Below, piece after piece: positions 48,647 to 58,286 of a stretch of 64,000 nucleotides of DNA. Source of the DNA: Stakelama saccharophila (GTDB lineage: Bacteria; Pseudomonadota; Alphaproteobacteria; Sphingomonadales; Sphingomonadaceae). The position numbers and the translations under genes are program-made. The first letter of the stretch is position 1. Each line of letters begins with the position of its first letter. The notes beneath the pieces are model-generated. The model was not told the origin of the DNA. It made no database searches and saw only the letters and a program-made list of their open reading frames with translations. Location of the stretch: contig NZ_CP135076.1 of the NCBI RefSeq assembly GCF_032229225.1, positions 1,531,001 to 1,595,000 of the forward strand. The letters are read 5' to 3'.

Positions 48647-50239
48647 ATGGCGAGCGCCGCCGCCCCGTCGCACGCATGGAATTCGGAACGCTCGGTCGCG
48701 GGGCGCAACAACCCGTGGGCGATCGTCGCGATCATCAGCCTGCCGACCTTCATGGAAGTGCTCGACACATCGATCGCGAACGTGTCGCTCAACGAGATCG
48801 CCGGCGGCCTGTCGATCACGCTGGACCAGGCGACGTGGGTGCTGACCAGCTATCTCGTCGCCAACGCGATCATCATTCCGATCTCCGGCTGGTTGTCCGA
48901 CGTGATCGGCCGAAAGCGCTATTTCATGATTTCCGTCGCGCTGTTCACGATCGCATCCTTTCTGTGCGGCATCGCGCCGAACCTGCAGTTCCTGGTCATC
49001 GCGCGGATATTGCAGGGTATCGGCGGCGGCGGGTTGGCGCCGGTCGAACAGTCGATGCTCGCGGATACCTTTCCCCCGGAAAAACGCGGCATGGCATTCG
49101 CGACCTTCGCCATCGTCGTGGTGGTCGGGCCGGTGCTGGGACCGACGCTGGGCGGCTTCATCACCGATACGGCGAGCTGGCACTGGATCTTCCTGATCAA
49201 CGTACCGGTCGGGATCGCTTCGTTGGTGCTGACACAGTTGTTCGTCGACGAACCACAAATCCTGATCGACGAGCGCAAGGCGCGGCACCGGCGCGGCATC
49301 CGCATCGACTATATCGGCTTCGCCCTCGTCGCCGCCGGGCTCGGCTTTCTGGAACTCACGCTGGACCGTGGCGAGCGCGAGGCCTGGTTCGACAGCAGTT
49401 TCATCCTGACGACGGCGTTGGTTTCGGCGGTCGCGCTGGTCGGGCTGGTTGCGTGGGAATGGCGGCACAAGGATCCCATTGTCGACATCAAGCTGTTCCG
49501 GAACCGGAACTTCGCCATCACCAACCTGATCATGTTCACGACCGGCATGATTCTGTTCGGCACGACGCAGCTCATTCCGCAGATGCTGCAACAGGTGCTG
49601 GGATATAGCGCGACGGACGCCGGTCTCGCGCTCACCGTCGGCGGCATCGCCACGCTGCTGGCCGTTCCGATCGCGGGGCGCCTGACCGACAAGGTGGACG
49701 TGCGGATGCTGCTCTTTCCCGCACTGATCGTGCAGGGACTGGCGCTGTACAACCTGTCACTGCTGAACAGCCATATCGCGTTCATGGATGCCGCCGTCGC
49801 CCGCATGTACCAATCGGTGGCGCTGCCCTTCCTGTTCGTACCGATCAACGCCGCGGCCTATGTCGGCTTGCCGCAACGCGCGACGGCGCAGGCGTCGAGC
49901 CTGTTGAACGTGTCGCGGAACCTGGGCGGAACGGTGGGAATCTCCGCGGCCCAGACATTGCTGGCCAATTATCGTCAGGTCGAACAGTCCCGCCTGGTCG
50001 AGGGTCTGAATCCGCTCAATCCGAACTATGTGGAATGGATGAACCGAGCCGCCGCGATGGTGGGCGAAAGCATGGAGGCGCGCATGGCCGTACTCTATCA
50101 GATCGTGCAGCAACAAGCGGCGATGCTGTCCTTTCTGGATACGTTCCATACGTTCATGCTCTTCGTCTTCGTGGTCAGCCCCGTGGCCTTGTTCCTGAAA
50201 AGCAAGCGCGGCGCGAAGGCGCCGGCCGGAGCCCATTGA
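48647..50239 (+). CDS. EmrB-type DHA2 multidrug transporter (MFS, 14 TM)
   Basis: 530 residues with about 14 membrane segments. DHA2 motifs: VLDTSIANVSLNEIAGGLSI, the motif-A-like GWLSDVIGRKRYFMISVALF, and the ARILQGIGGGGLAPVEQSML region. Proton-driven drug export partner of the upstream EmrA. Spacing of 4 bp from emrA; its TGA overlaps the next ATG. Drug specificity unknown. Confidence 0.95.
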   Translation: MASAAAPSHAWNSERSVAGRNNPWAIVAIISLPTFMEVLDTSIANVSLNEIAGGLSITLDQATWVLTSYLVANAIIIPISGWLSDVIGRKRYFMISVALFTIASFLCGIAPNLQFLVIARILQGIGGGGLAPVEQSMLADTFPPEKRGMAFATFAIVVVVGPVLGPTLGGFITDTASWHWIFLINVPVGIASLVLTQLFVDEPQILIDERKARHRRGIRIDYIGFALVAAGLGFLELTLDRGEREAWFDSSFILTTALVSAVALVGLVAWEWRHKDPIVDIKLFRNRNFAITNLIMFTTGMILFGTTQLIPQMLQQVLGYSATDAGLALTVGGIATLLAVPIAGRLTDKVDVRMLLFPALIVQGLALYNLSLLNSHIAFMDAAVARMYQSVALPFLFVPINAAAYVGLPQRATAQASSLLNVSRNLGGTVGISAAQTLLANYRQVEQSRLVEGLNPLNPNYVEWMNRAAAMVGESMEARMAVLYQIVQQQAAMLSFLDTFHTFMLFVFVVSPVALFLKSKRGAKAPAGAH

Positions 50240-51780
50240 TGCCATATCCGTACCACCGCTTTTCATCGCTGCGACCGGCTGTCGCGCTGACGGCGTTCGG
50301 CTCGGCCCTCGCCGCCTGTACGGTGGGCCCCGACTATCATGCCCCGGACGTCGCGGTGCCCCCGCATTTCAGCGAGGCGGCGCGGCCGGGCGCCTCGGCG
50401 CGCGACGTCGATCTGGAGCGGTGGTGGCGAAGTTTCGACGATCCGCAACTGAACGACCTGGTCGCCACCGCCCTGTCCGAAGGGCTCGACATGCGCATGG
50501 CGGCGTCGCGCATTCGGCGCGCGCGCTATGCGGCGGCGCTGGCGCGGGCGCAGTTTCTTCCGCAGGTCAATGCGAATGCCGGCGCCACGCGGATGGACTT
50601 TTCCAAGAATGCAGGGTTTTCGTCCCTGGCGCAGTTGTTCGGCGGCGAGGGGGGCGACGGTGGCGGCATCGCGCTGCCCGGTGGCGGGATCACCACCTAT
50701 TCCGCCGGTTTCGACGCGAGCTGGGAACTCGACCTGTTCGGCGGCGTAAAGCGATCGGCCGAGGCGGCACGGGCGCGGCTGGACGCGGCGCGCTGGAATT
50801 CCCGTGACGCCAGCGTGACCCTGGCCGCGGAGGTGGCCGACAGCTATCTGCAATTGCGCACGCTCCAGCACCGCGAGGCGATCCTGCGGGACGAGGCCGC
50901 CCGGCAGCGGCGCCTGTCGGCGTTGCAGCAGCACCGCGCGGCGGTCGGCCTGACGCCCGAGACCGATCCGATCCGCCAGCGCGCCGCCTTGTCCGCGACC
51001 GAGGCGGCGATCGAGCCGGTGCTGGTGCAGGAGCGCATCCAGATGCACGCGCTTGCGCTGTTGCTCGGCAAGCCGCCCGGCGCGCTGATCGACACCCTGT
51101 CGGCGCCCAATCCGACCGCCGCGACACCGCCGGTGGTGCCGCCGGGCCTGCCGTCGGAATTGCTCCGGCGGCGACCGGACGTTCGCGCGGCCGAGCGCCG
51201 GCTTGCCGCTGCGACCGCCGATATCGGCGTGGCGGTGGCGGACCTCTATCCCAAGTTCAGCCTTACCGGCGCGGCGCAACTCATCTCGACGAGCCTGTCC
51301 TCGCTGCTGGAAAGCGACAGCCTGCAGACGCGGGCGGCCGGACAGGCGGTGTTCCCGATCCTCGATTTCGGGCGGGGCCGCGGTCAGGTCCGCCTGCGCG
51401 AGGAGGACCGGGAACAGGCCTATATCGCCTACCAGCAGACGGTCCTGACCGCGCTGAAGGATGTCGAGGATGCGCTCGCCCGCGTCGCAGGCGAACAGCG
51501 CCGGCGGCAGCGGCTGACGGAATCGCTTGCGAACGCCGAGCGCGCCGAACACGCGGCGGCGGCGCGGCAGCGGGCGGGCCTGGCCGACATCTCGGCCGTG
51601 TTGCAGGCGCAGGCATCGGTGCTAGAGCAGCGCAACCAGCTCGCGCAGAGCGACGGCGCGCTGAAACAGGCACTCGCATCGCTTTACAAGGCGCTGGGCG
51701 GCGGCTGGAGCGAGGCGACGCTGGATCGCCTGGACGGGATGCAGCGCACACCGCTTGACGCGCCGGATCAACCCTCGTAG
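50239..51780 (+). CDS. NodT-family outer membrane efflux lipoprotein
   Basis: 513 residues. Lipobox ALTAFGSALAACTVGPDYH with the acylated Cys. OEP repeats: ARDVDLERWWRSFDDPQLND, FDASWELDLFGGVKRSAEAA and RRRPDVRAAERRLAAATADI (two TolC-like halves). It forms the outer membrane duct of the tripartite pump. ATG at 50239 overlaps the emrB-like stop. Confidence 0.93.
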   Translation: MPYPYHRFSSLRPAVALTAFGSALAACTVGPDYHAPDVAVPPHFSEAARPGASARDVDLERWWRSFDDPQLNDLVATALSEGLDMRMAASRIRRARYAAALARAQFLPQVNANAGATRMDFSKNAGFSSLAQLFGGEGGDGGGIALPGGGITTYSAGFDASWELDLFGGVKRSAEAARARLDAARWNSRDASVTLAAEVADSYLQLRTLQHREAILRDEAARQRRLSALQQHRAAVGLTPETDPIRQRAALSATEAAIEPVLVQERIQMHALALLLGKPPGALIDTLSAPNPTAATPPVVPPGLPSELLRRRPDVRAAERRLAAATADIGVAVADLYPKFSLTGAAQLISTSLSSLLESDSLQTRAAGQAVFPILDFGRGRGQVRLREEDREQAYIAYQQTVLTALKDVEDALARVAGEQRRRQRLTESLANAERAEHAAAARQRAGLADISAVLQAQASVLEQRNQLAQSDGALKQALASLYKALGGGWSEATLDRLDGMQRTPLDAPDQPS

Positions 51781-51809
51781 GAGGCGCGCCTTCGCAGCAA
51801 CGCAACGAC

Positions 51810-51885
51810 GGCCCCTTCGTCTAGCGGTCCAGGACGTCGCCCTCTCACGGCGAAAACACGGGTTCGAGTCCCGTAGGGGTCACCA
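51810..51885 (+). tRNA. tRNA-Glu (CUC anticodon)
   Basis: 76 nt with encoded CCA. Acceptor GGCCCCT/AGGGGTC, D arm CGTCTAGCGGTCCAGGACG, anticodon loop CTCTCAC (anticodon CTC), T loop GGTTCGAGTCC. Confidence 0.96.
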
Positions 51886-52223
51886 ACGCGGCTGCAAGCT
51901 CCCTAATTCGCAGATCGCCGTTCGACGAACCGGCCAATGGGTGCGCCGCGGGCAGGTGCGGGCGGGCCGACCTACCGGTGTGCGTTTTGCGATGGTTCTT
52001 CAAGGGTGATGGCGGCGCAGGGATACGATCGCCGTCCCGCCGCGCGCCACAACGCCCGTGCGCGCGAGGATGTCCAAGGCGCGCTGCACCTGAGCCGGCC
52101 ACCCATCCGCCCGAACGCGCCACTGCGGCACGGGCTCGAAGAGGAGGTCGGTTGGCTCGCGGCGGCCGCCTCGATTCGCTCGCGCAGGTGGACCTTAAGT
52201 CTGCTACAGACCCAAATACCGTC
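51886..52223. other. Intergenic stretch after tRNA-Glu
   Basis: 338 bp without a clear gene. A 65-codon open frame on the minus strand (52000-52194) has protein-like composition (EPTDLLFEPVPQW; QVQRALDILARTGVVARGG) but no ATG, so it may be a gene remnant beside the tRNA. Confidence 0.4.
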
Positions 52224-53813
52224 CTAAGCCGCCGCCTTCCGCCGCTCCGCCATCTCCGCGTTGAGCATCTCGGCCAGCAGGAACGCCAGTTCCAGGCTCT
52301 GGCTCGCGTTGAGGCGCGGGTCGCAGTGGGTGTGGTAGCGGTCGGCCAGTGCCTGTTCGGTGACGGCGACCGCGCCGCCGGTGCATTCGGTGACGTTCTG
52401 GCCGGTCATTTCGGTATGGATGCCGCCGGCATAGGTGCCCTCCGCGCGGTGGACGGCGAAGAAGCCGCGCACCTCGTCCAGGATGCGGTCGAAGGGGCGG
52501 GTCTTGAAGCCGTTCGCCGCCTTGACGACGTTGCCGTGCATCGGGTCGCAGCTCCACACCACCGGATGCCCCTCGCGCTTTACCGCGCGGACGAGGGCGG
52601 GGAGGTGCTTTTCGATCTTGTCGTGGCCGTAGCGGGTGATGAGCGTCATGCGGCCGGGGATGCGCTGCGGGTTGAGGGTGTCGAGCAGGCGCAGGGCTTC
52701 GTCGGGGTCGAGGTTCGGACCGCATTTCATGCCGATGGGATTGCCGATGCCGCGCAGGAACTCGACATGGGCCGAGCCTTCGAAGCGGGTGCGGTCGCCG
52801 ATCCACAGGAAATGGGCGGATGTGTCGTACCAGTCGCCGGTCAGGCTGTCGGCGCGGGTGAGGGCCTGCTCATAGGGCAGGAGCAGCGCTTCGTGGCTGG
52901 TGTAGAACTGGGTGGCCTTTAGCTGGGGCACGCTGTCGGCGTCGATGCCGCAGGCCTCCATGAAGTCGAGCGCTTCGCCGATGCGGTCGGCGGTCTCGGC
53001 ATATTTCTTCGCCCAGGGGCTGGCGCCGAGGAAATCGTGCGTCCAGCGGTGGACCTGGTGGAGATTGGCATAGCCGCCCTGCGCAAAGGCGCGCAGCAGG
53101 TTCACCGTCGCCGCCGACTGGCTGTAGGCGCGGATCATGCGCTGCGGATCGGGGGCACGGGCCTCTGCGGTGAAGGCCATGTCGTTGACGATGTCGCCGC
53201 GGTAGCTGGGCAGTTCGATGTCGCCCTGGCGCTCGGTGGGGGCGGAGCGGGGCTTGGCGAACTGGCCGGCCATGCGACCGAGCTTCACCGTCGGCAGCTT
53301 CGAGGCGAAGGTGAGGACGACCGCCATCTGCAGGATGACGCGGAAGGTGTCGCGAATGTTGTTGGGGTGGAACTCGGCAAAGCTCTCCGCGCAGTCGCCG
53401 CCCTGGAGCAGGAAGGCGCGGCCGGCGGCGACTTCGCCGAGATCGGCGGTGAGGTTGCGCGCTTCTCCGGCGAAGACCAGCGGCGGACAGGACGAAAGCT
53501 GTTCGGTGGCGGCGGCGAGGGCGTCGGCGTCCGGATAGGCGGGGAGCTGGCGCGCCTCCGCCTGCATCCAGCTTGCCGGGGTCCATTCGGGAGCGTCGGG
53601 CGCGGCGATGTTGAGCGCGACATACCAGTCGGCATGGTGGGCGATGCCGTTGGCGGCGATCTGGTTGACGACCTTGGCATTGGCGCGCTTGCCGTCCTCC
53701 TCCCAGCCCTGAACGGTGCTGCCGGGGGTGTCGAACCACGCGCCGAACGCCGCGCGGGTGATGGAGCGCTCCTCGCGGAAGCGGCGGATCTTGGAGCCTG
53801 CTAGCGTCGTCAT
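52224..53813 (-). CDS. Class II DAHP synthase with N-terminal XRE-like helix-turn-helix extension
   Basis: Catalyses the first step of the shikimate pathway, phosphoenolpyruvate plus erythrose-4-phosphate to DAHP. The class II (plant-type) enzyme occupies residues ~76-529: [108 protein letters not shown]. Class II enzymes are usually about 450-470 residues; here ~75 more sit in front. They read as a helix-turn-helix ([40 protein letters not shown]). A palindrome lies 11-27 bp upstream of the ATG. Enzyme sure; DNA-binding role of the extension is inference. Confidence 0.93.
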   Translation of the reverse strand: MTTLAGSKIRRFREERSITRAAFGAWFDTPGSTVQGWEEDGKRANAKVVNQIAANGIAHHADWYVALNIAAPDAPEWTPASWMQAEARQLPAYPDADALAAATEQLSSCPPLVFAGEARNLTADLGEVAAGRAFLLQGGDCAESFAEFHPNNIRDTFRVILQMAVVLTFASKLPTVKLGRMAGQFAKPRSAPTERQGDIELPSYRGDIVNDMAFTAEARAPDPQRMIRAYSQSAATVNLLRAFAQGGYANLHQVHRWTHDFLGASPWAKKYAETADRIGEALDFMEACGIDADSVPQLKATQFYTSHEALLLPYEQALTRADSLTGDWYDTSAHFLWIGDRTRFEGSAHVEFLRGIGNPIGMKCGPNLDPDEALRLLDTLNPQRIPGRMTLITRYGHDKIEKHLPALVRAVKREGHPVVWSCDPMHGNVVKAANGFKTRPFDRILDEVRGFFAVHRAEGTYAGGIHTEMTGQNVTECTGGAVAVTEQALADRYHTHCDPRLNASQSLELAFLLAEMLNAEMAERRKAAA

Positions 53814-53823
53814 GCGCGAGGGG

Positions 53824-53840
53824 TTACCCTAAAGGGGTAA
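53824..53840. promoter_or_regulatory. Palindrome just upstream of the HTH-DAHP synthase
   Basis: TTACCC-TAAAG-GGGTAA: 6-bp arms around 5 nt, ending 11 bp before the start codon. A further half-site TTACCCC lies at 53866, 42 bp (about four helical turns) from the first arm. A candidate site for the fused helix-turn-helix. Confidence 0.45.
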
Positions 53841-53918
53841 TGGTGCGCAAGAGGGGTTGGGCGATTTACCCCAGGTTGTGAACGGAAGGAGGGAAGTGAA
53901 GAAGGAAGAAGAAGCTGG

Positions 53919-53939
53919 ATCCCGGATCACGTCCGGGAT
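53919..53939. repeat. REP-like hairpin
   Basis: ATCCCGGA and TCCGGGAT pair perfectly around TCACG, followed by GACGGG. Typical solo intergenic palindrome between minus-strand genes. Confidence 0.6.
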
Positions 53940-53985
53940 GACGGGAAGGGCGGCGGCGGGGAGTGGCCGGCCGGGCGGCGGCCGG

Positions 53986-54921
53986 TCAGTAGCCGGCGTT
54001 CAGGTCGACGACGTTCCGCATCTCGCGGCCCTCGCGGAAGGCCTCGAGATTTTCGAGGAACAGCGTCGCGGCGCGCTGGAACATCTTCGTCTGGCTACGA
54101 CCCGCCAGGTGCATCGTCATCAGCACATTGGGCGCGGACCACAGGGGATGGTCCTCGGGCATCGGCTCGGGCGTGACGGTATCGAGGAAGGCACCGCCAA
54201 TGCGGGACTTTTTGAGCGCCTTGATCAGTTCGTCCTGGTCGACCATGTCGCCGCGCGCGATGTTCACGAGCCAGGCGGTCTTCTTCATAGCCTCCAGCTC
54301 GGCCGCGCCGATCAGGGCATGGGTCTCGCCCGTCGAGGGGGCGGCGAGAATCACCCAGTCGAACTCGACCAAGCGCTCGCGCCACTGGTCCGGGGTGAGC
54401 GTGCCGTCACGGCCGGAGCGGGTGACGCCGGTCACCGTCACGCCGAATGCGGCGAGCCGGTCGCCGATCGCCTTGCCGATGGCGCCATAGCCGATGACGA
54501 GCGCTTTCGTATCGTACAGCTCGACCTTTCCGGGGGCGTCGGTCAGCCATTCGTGGCCGTCGGCGTGGCGGACGACGTCGTCATAGCGCTTGGCCGCGAC
54601 GAGGACGCCCATCACCGCATATTCTGCGACCGCGATGGTGTTGATGCCGACGCCGTTGGTGACGATGGTGCCGCGCTCGCGCAGCAGATCGAGATCGAAC
54701 GGGTCGACGCCGGCATAGAGGGTGAAGAGCCATTTCAGCCGCTCGCCCTTGGCGATGGTTTCCGCCGTGTGTTTCGAGCGCTGCATGTCGACCCAGGCAA
54801 TGTCGGCATCGACGATCATCTCCTGCGCCTCTTCGCGAGACTCGAACCAGCGGATGTCGAGGCCGCCGGGCAGCTTTTCCTCGAGAAGCGGGCGGGCGAG
54901 GGTGGGCAGGACGGCTTTCAT
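53986..54921 (-). CDS. D-2-hydroxyacid dehydrogenase family protein
   Basis: 311 residues, NAD-dependent. The Rossmann motif is VIGYGAIGKAIGDRLAAFGV. Catalytic residues fit the family: Arg in VNIARGDMVDQDELIKALKK, Glu in FLDTVTPEPMPEDHPLWSAP, and His in VLMTMHLAGRSQ. Substrate not predictable; may act on glyoxylate, hydroxypyruvate or a similar acid. The ATG at 54921 was chosen as the family-like start. Confidence 0.9.
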   Translation of the reverse strand: MKAVLPTLARPLLEEKLPGGLDIRWFESREEAQEMIVDADIAWVDMQRSKHTAETIAKGERLKWLFTLYAGVDPFDLDLLRERGTIVTNGVGINTIAVAEYAVMGVLVAAKRYDDVVRHADGHEWLTDAPGKVELYDTKALVIGYGAIGKAIGDRLAAFGVTVTGVTRSGRDGTLTPDQWRERLVEFDWVILAAPSTGETHALIGAAELEAMKKTAWLVNIARGDMVDQDELIKALKKSRIGGAFLDTVTPEPMPEDHPLWSAPNVLMTMHLAGRSQTKMFQRAATLFLENLEAFREGREMRNVVDLNAGY

Positions 54922-54983
54922 GTCCGCTTGGCTATCGCCGGATGCGCCGCGCGGCAAGCGGGTTGTCCCGCCGGGGCTCGCGC

Positions 54984-55991
54984 TCAGACCTGCAGGCCGG
55001 TGGCGTGCTGGGCGGCCTGCAGCATGGGCGCGGCGAGCGCATCGGCACGCTCGGCACCGCGTACGAGATGGGCCGTGACGGCGTCCGGATTGTCGAGCAA
55101 GCGCGTCAGGCGGTCGCGGATAGGGCCGAGCCGCGCGATGGCGAGGTCCGCGAGCGCGGGTTTGAACGTGCCGAAGCCCTGGCCGGCATATTCGGTAACC
55201 ACCGATTGCGGCGTGCGGTCGGCAAGGGCGGCGAAGATCGTGACGAGGTTGCGCGCCTCCGGCCGATCGGCAAGGGCATCCATGGTGTCGGGCAGCGGGG
55301 CGGGGTCGGTGCGCGCCTTGCGGAATTTCTGCGCGATGGCGTCGTCGTCGTCGGTCAGGTTGATGCGCGTCATGTCGGAAGGGTCGGACTTGGACATCTT
55401 CGCCGCGCCGTCGCGCAGGCTCATGATCCGCGGCGCCGCCTTCGATACGAAGGGTTCGGGCAGGGTGAACAGTTCGGTGTCGAAATCGGTGTTGAATTTC
55501 GTGGCGATGTCGCGGGCCAGTTCGAGATGCTGTTTCTGATCCTCGCCCACGGGAACGTGCGTGGCGTTATAGACCAGGACGTCTGCTGCCTGGAGCACCG
55601 GATAGGTGAACAGGCCGACGCTGGCGCCTTCCCGGTTCTTGCCGGCCTTGTCCTTCCACTGCGTCATGCGGCCGAGCCAGCCCATGCGCGCCGTGCCCTG
55701 CAGAATCCAGCAAAGCTCCGCATGGGCGGGCACGCGCGCCTGGTTGAACAGGATCGCCTTGTCCGGGTCGATGCCGGCGGCGAGCAGGGTGGCGGCCATC
55801 TCGATCGTGGTCCGCGCGCGTTCGGCGGGCGGAATCGCCACGGTGAGCGAGTGCAGGTCGGCGAGGAAGAACAGGCAGTCGCCACCTGTCGCCGCGACAT
55901 CGTTTTGCATCGCGACCCATTGCTTGATCGCGCCCAGATAGTTGCCGAGGTGCAGATTGCCGGTGGTCTGGATGCCGGAGACGATGCGCAT
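54984..55991 (-). CDS. trpS: Tryptophanyl-tRNA synthetase
   Basis: 335 residues, class I aminoacyl-tRNA synthetase. The HIGH-type motif is in SGIQTTGNLHLGNYLGAIKQ and the KMSKS motif in GAAKMSKSDPSD. Family region: LFTYPVLQAADVLVYNATHV, PVGEDQKQHLELARDIATKF. AAGGACC precedes the ATG at 55991. It lies 8 bp downstream of murJ, an order common in alphaproteobacteria. Confidence 0.97.
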   Translation of the reverse strand: MRIVSGIQTTGNLHLGNYLGAIKQWVAMQNDVAATGGDCLFFLADLHSLTVAIPPAERARTTIEMAATLLAAGIDPDKAILFNQARVPAHAELCWILQGTARMGWLGRMTQWKDKAGKNREGASVGLFTYPVLQAADVLVYNATHVPVGEDQKQHLELARDIATKFNTDFDTELFTLPEPFVSKAAPRIMSLRDGAAKMSKSDPSDMTRINLTDDDDAIAQKFRKARTDPAPLPDTMDALADRPEARNLVTIFAALADRTPQSVVTEYAGQGFGTFKPALADLAIARLGPIRDRLTRLLDNPDAVTAHLVRGAERADALAAPMLQAAQHATGLQV

Positions 55992-55999
55992 GATGGTCC

Positions 56000-57568
56000 T
56001 TACGAATTGGCGGGGCGGCGGCGCAGCATCGCGGTGAGATCCGCAATGCGATAGGCGCCGGTGGCGATGCAGGCGAGCGCATAGACCGCGACGCCGCCGC
56101 CGACCAGTAGCGTCAGACCGGTCACCCGGGCAAGCAGGTCGCCGGTCGTCCATGGCGCGATGAAACCGTCGAGGAAGAACAAGGCGACCCCCATCAGGAG
56201 CGCGGCGAGGAGCAGCCGCGGCACGCGGCGGCGCAGCCGGGCATCGGCTTCCATCTGGCCGCGCGCGCGCAGCGTCCGGTAGAGCAGCACCGCGTTTACG
56301 GTGGCCGCGATCGCCGTCGCCAATGGCGGGCCGATATGGGCGATCAGCGGGATGAGGATGAGGTTGCCGACGATATTGACGCCGACCGAAATGGTGGCGA
56401 AGCGCACCGGCGTCCTGGTATCCGACCGAGCATAGAATGCGGGGGTCAGCACCTTTACCAGCACATAGGAGGGCAGGCCGAGCGAGAAGGCGGCAAGCGC
56501 CCAACTGCTGCGTTCGCTGTCGATCGCGGTGAATTGCCCGTGCTGGAACAGGCCGGCGAGGATCGGCTGGGCGGAGACGAGAAAGGCGATGGTGGCGGGC
56601 AGCGTCAGGAACAGAGCGAGTTCGATGCCGCGATTCTGCGTCTCTCTCGCTTCCGCTTCCTTGCCCTGGCCGATCAGGCGCGAGATGGTGGGCAACAGGA
56701 TGGTGCCGAGACCGATCCCGATCAGGCCGAGCGGCAACTGGTTCAGCCGATCGGCATAATAGATGTAGGAGATCGAACCCGCATCGAGCAGCCCGCCGGC
56801 GAGCGCGGTGGAGATCAGCAGGTTGATCTGCGTGGCGCCGGCACCGGCGGCGGCCGGCAGGATCAGCGCCATCAGTTCGCGCACGTCCTTGTCGAAACGC
56901 GGGCGGCGCAGGCGCAGGCTGATGCCGGCCCTGCGACAGGCGAGCATCAGCCAGCCGAGCTGCAACATGCCGCCGATGGTGACGGAGATCGCCTGGACGC
57001 GCGCGGTCTCGTACGGGCCGTCGCCGTGGAAGAACCACAGGCCGGAAATCATCGCGACGTTGAGCAGGATGGGGGCAGCGGCGTTCACCCAGAACTTGTC
57101 GAGCGAATTGAGGATCCCACCCAGCAGCGACGCTAGCGAGATCAGCATCAGATAGGGGATGGTGAAGCGCGACAGCGTGACGGCGAACGCGAACTGCGCG
57201 CGGCTGGGATCGTCGAACCCGCCCGACAGCGCCCAGGTGAGCGGCCAGGCGGCGGCCAACATCACCAGCGTCATCACTACCAGGATCGGGAACAGGACCG
57301 CCAGCGCCTGTTCGGCGAAGCGGAGGCCCGCACTCAGATCGTCGGCTTCCGCCACCTTGCGGTTGAACAGCGGGATGAAGGCGGCGGAAAAGGCACCCTC
57401 GGCAAAGAGCGACCGGAACATGTTGGGCAATCGGAAGGCGACGAGAAAGGCGTCGGATGCGAAGCCCGCGCCGACGAACGTCGCCTGGAGCGTGTCGCGC
57501 CCCAGGGCGAGTATGCGGCTGGCGAGCGTGAGCCCGCCAACCGACCCCAGGGCGCGTGTCAGGTTCAC
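56000..57568 (-). CDS. murJ: Lipid II flippase MurJ
   Basis: 522 residues with about 14 membrane helices. It flips lipid II for peptidoglycan synthesis. Family text: NLTRALGSVGGLTLASRILA, FVGAGFASDAFLVAFRLPNM, FRSLFAEGAFSAAFIPLFNR. The start is GTG at 57568. Upstream neighbour is secB, 27 bp away. Confidence 0.97.
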   Translation of the reverse strand: MNLTRALGSVGGLTLASRILALGRDTLQATFVGAGFASDAFLVAFRLPNMFRSLFAEGAFSAAFIPLFNRKVAEADDLSAGLRFAEQALAVLFPILVVMTLVMLAAAWPLTWALSGGFDDPSRAQFAFAVTLSRFTIPYLMLISLASLLGGILNSLDKFWVNAAAPILLNVAMISGLWFFHGDGPYETARVQAISVTIGGMLQLGWLMLACRRAGISLRLRRPRFDKDVRELMALILPAAAGAGATQINLLISTALAGGLLDAGSISYIYYADRLNQLPLGLIGIGLGTILLPTISRLIGQGKEAEARETQNRGIELALFLTLPATIAFLVSAQPILAGLFQHGQFTAIDSERSSWALAAFSLGLPSYVLVKVLTPAFYARSDTRTPVRFATISVGVNIVGNLILIPLIAHIGPPLATAIAATVNAVLLYRTLRARGQMEADARLRRRVPRLLLAALLMGVALFFLDGFIAPWTTGDLLARVTGLTLLVGGGVAVYALACIATGAYRIADLTAMLRRRPANS

Positions 57569-57595
57569 GCTATATCGTCCCGGTCAGGGTGCGGT

Positions 57596-58123
57596 TCAGG
57601 CCTGGCCGATATCGGCGCCCGATGCCTGCAGGTTGAAGCCCTGTTCCTGCGCCTGCTGCTGGAACAATGCGTTGAAGTCGATCGGCTCCAGCATCAGCGG
57701 GGCGAAGCCGCCGTCGCGCACCGCATCGGCCAGCACGCGGCGGGCGAACGGGAACAGGATGCGCGGCGCTTCCGCCAGCATGAAGGGGCGGACATGCTCT
57801 TCGGGCACGTTGCGCAGGCCGAACAGGCCGGCATAGCTGAGATCGACGAGGAACGCGGTCTGCCCCTCGACGGTCGCCTTCGCCTCGATCTTGAGAATCA
57901 CCTCGTGCACGCCGTCGCCGACCTGATTGGCGCCGATGTTGAACTGCACGTCGATCTGAGGCTGGCCGTTCTTCTGGAACACCGCCGGCGCGTTGGGATT
58001 TTCGAAGGACAGGTCCTTCACATATTGCGAAAGCACGTTCGCCATCGGCGCGTTTTCCGCCGCGGTGTCGGCGCCGTTGGGCGCAGTGGAACCAGTATTC
58101 GCGCCGTTTTCCTGCTCGGCCAT
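57596..58123 (-). CDS. secB: Protein-export chaperone SecB
   Basis: 175 residues. Keeps preproteins unfolded and delivers them to SecA. Core reads VLSQYVKDLSFENPNAPAVF, QIDVQFNIGANQVG, then EEHVRPFMLAEAPRILFPFA and a C-terminal QAQEQGFNLQ. The ATG at 58123 has AGGGA upstream and is preceded by a Thr/Asn/Gly-rich N-tail. Divergent from the Tim44-like gene, as in other alphaproteobacteria. Confidence 0.97.
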   Translation of the reverse strand: MAEQENGANTGSTAPNGADTAAENAPMANVLSQYVKDLSFENPNAPAVFQKNGQPQIDVQFNIGANQVGDGVHEVILKIEAKATVEGQTAFLVDLSYAGLFGLRNVPEEHVRPFMLAEAPRILFPFARRVLADAVRDGGFAPLMLEPIDFNALFQQQAQEQGFNLQASGADIGQA

Positions 58124-58286
58124 GCAATGTCCCTTTTCGTCGGATGGTGCGGTGATTGCGATGATCGCCCGCCTGTCGCGGCTGCGACTAGCAGCCGGTC
58201 CGCCCAAGTTCAATGCACCCCGCGCCGTGGCATTTGAATCACCGCGGCCAAGCGCCTATGTATTTGGGGACAACCTCGGAGGAATA

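Noticed and set aside
51845..52123. Minus-strand frame ending inside tRNA-Glu
   Set aside because: Its C-terminus is the antisense of the tRNA, a well-known false gene type.
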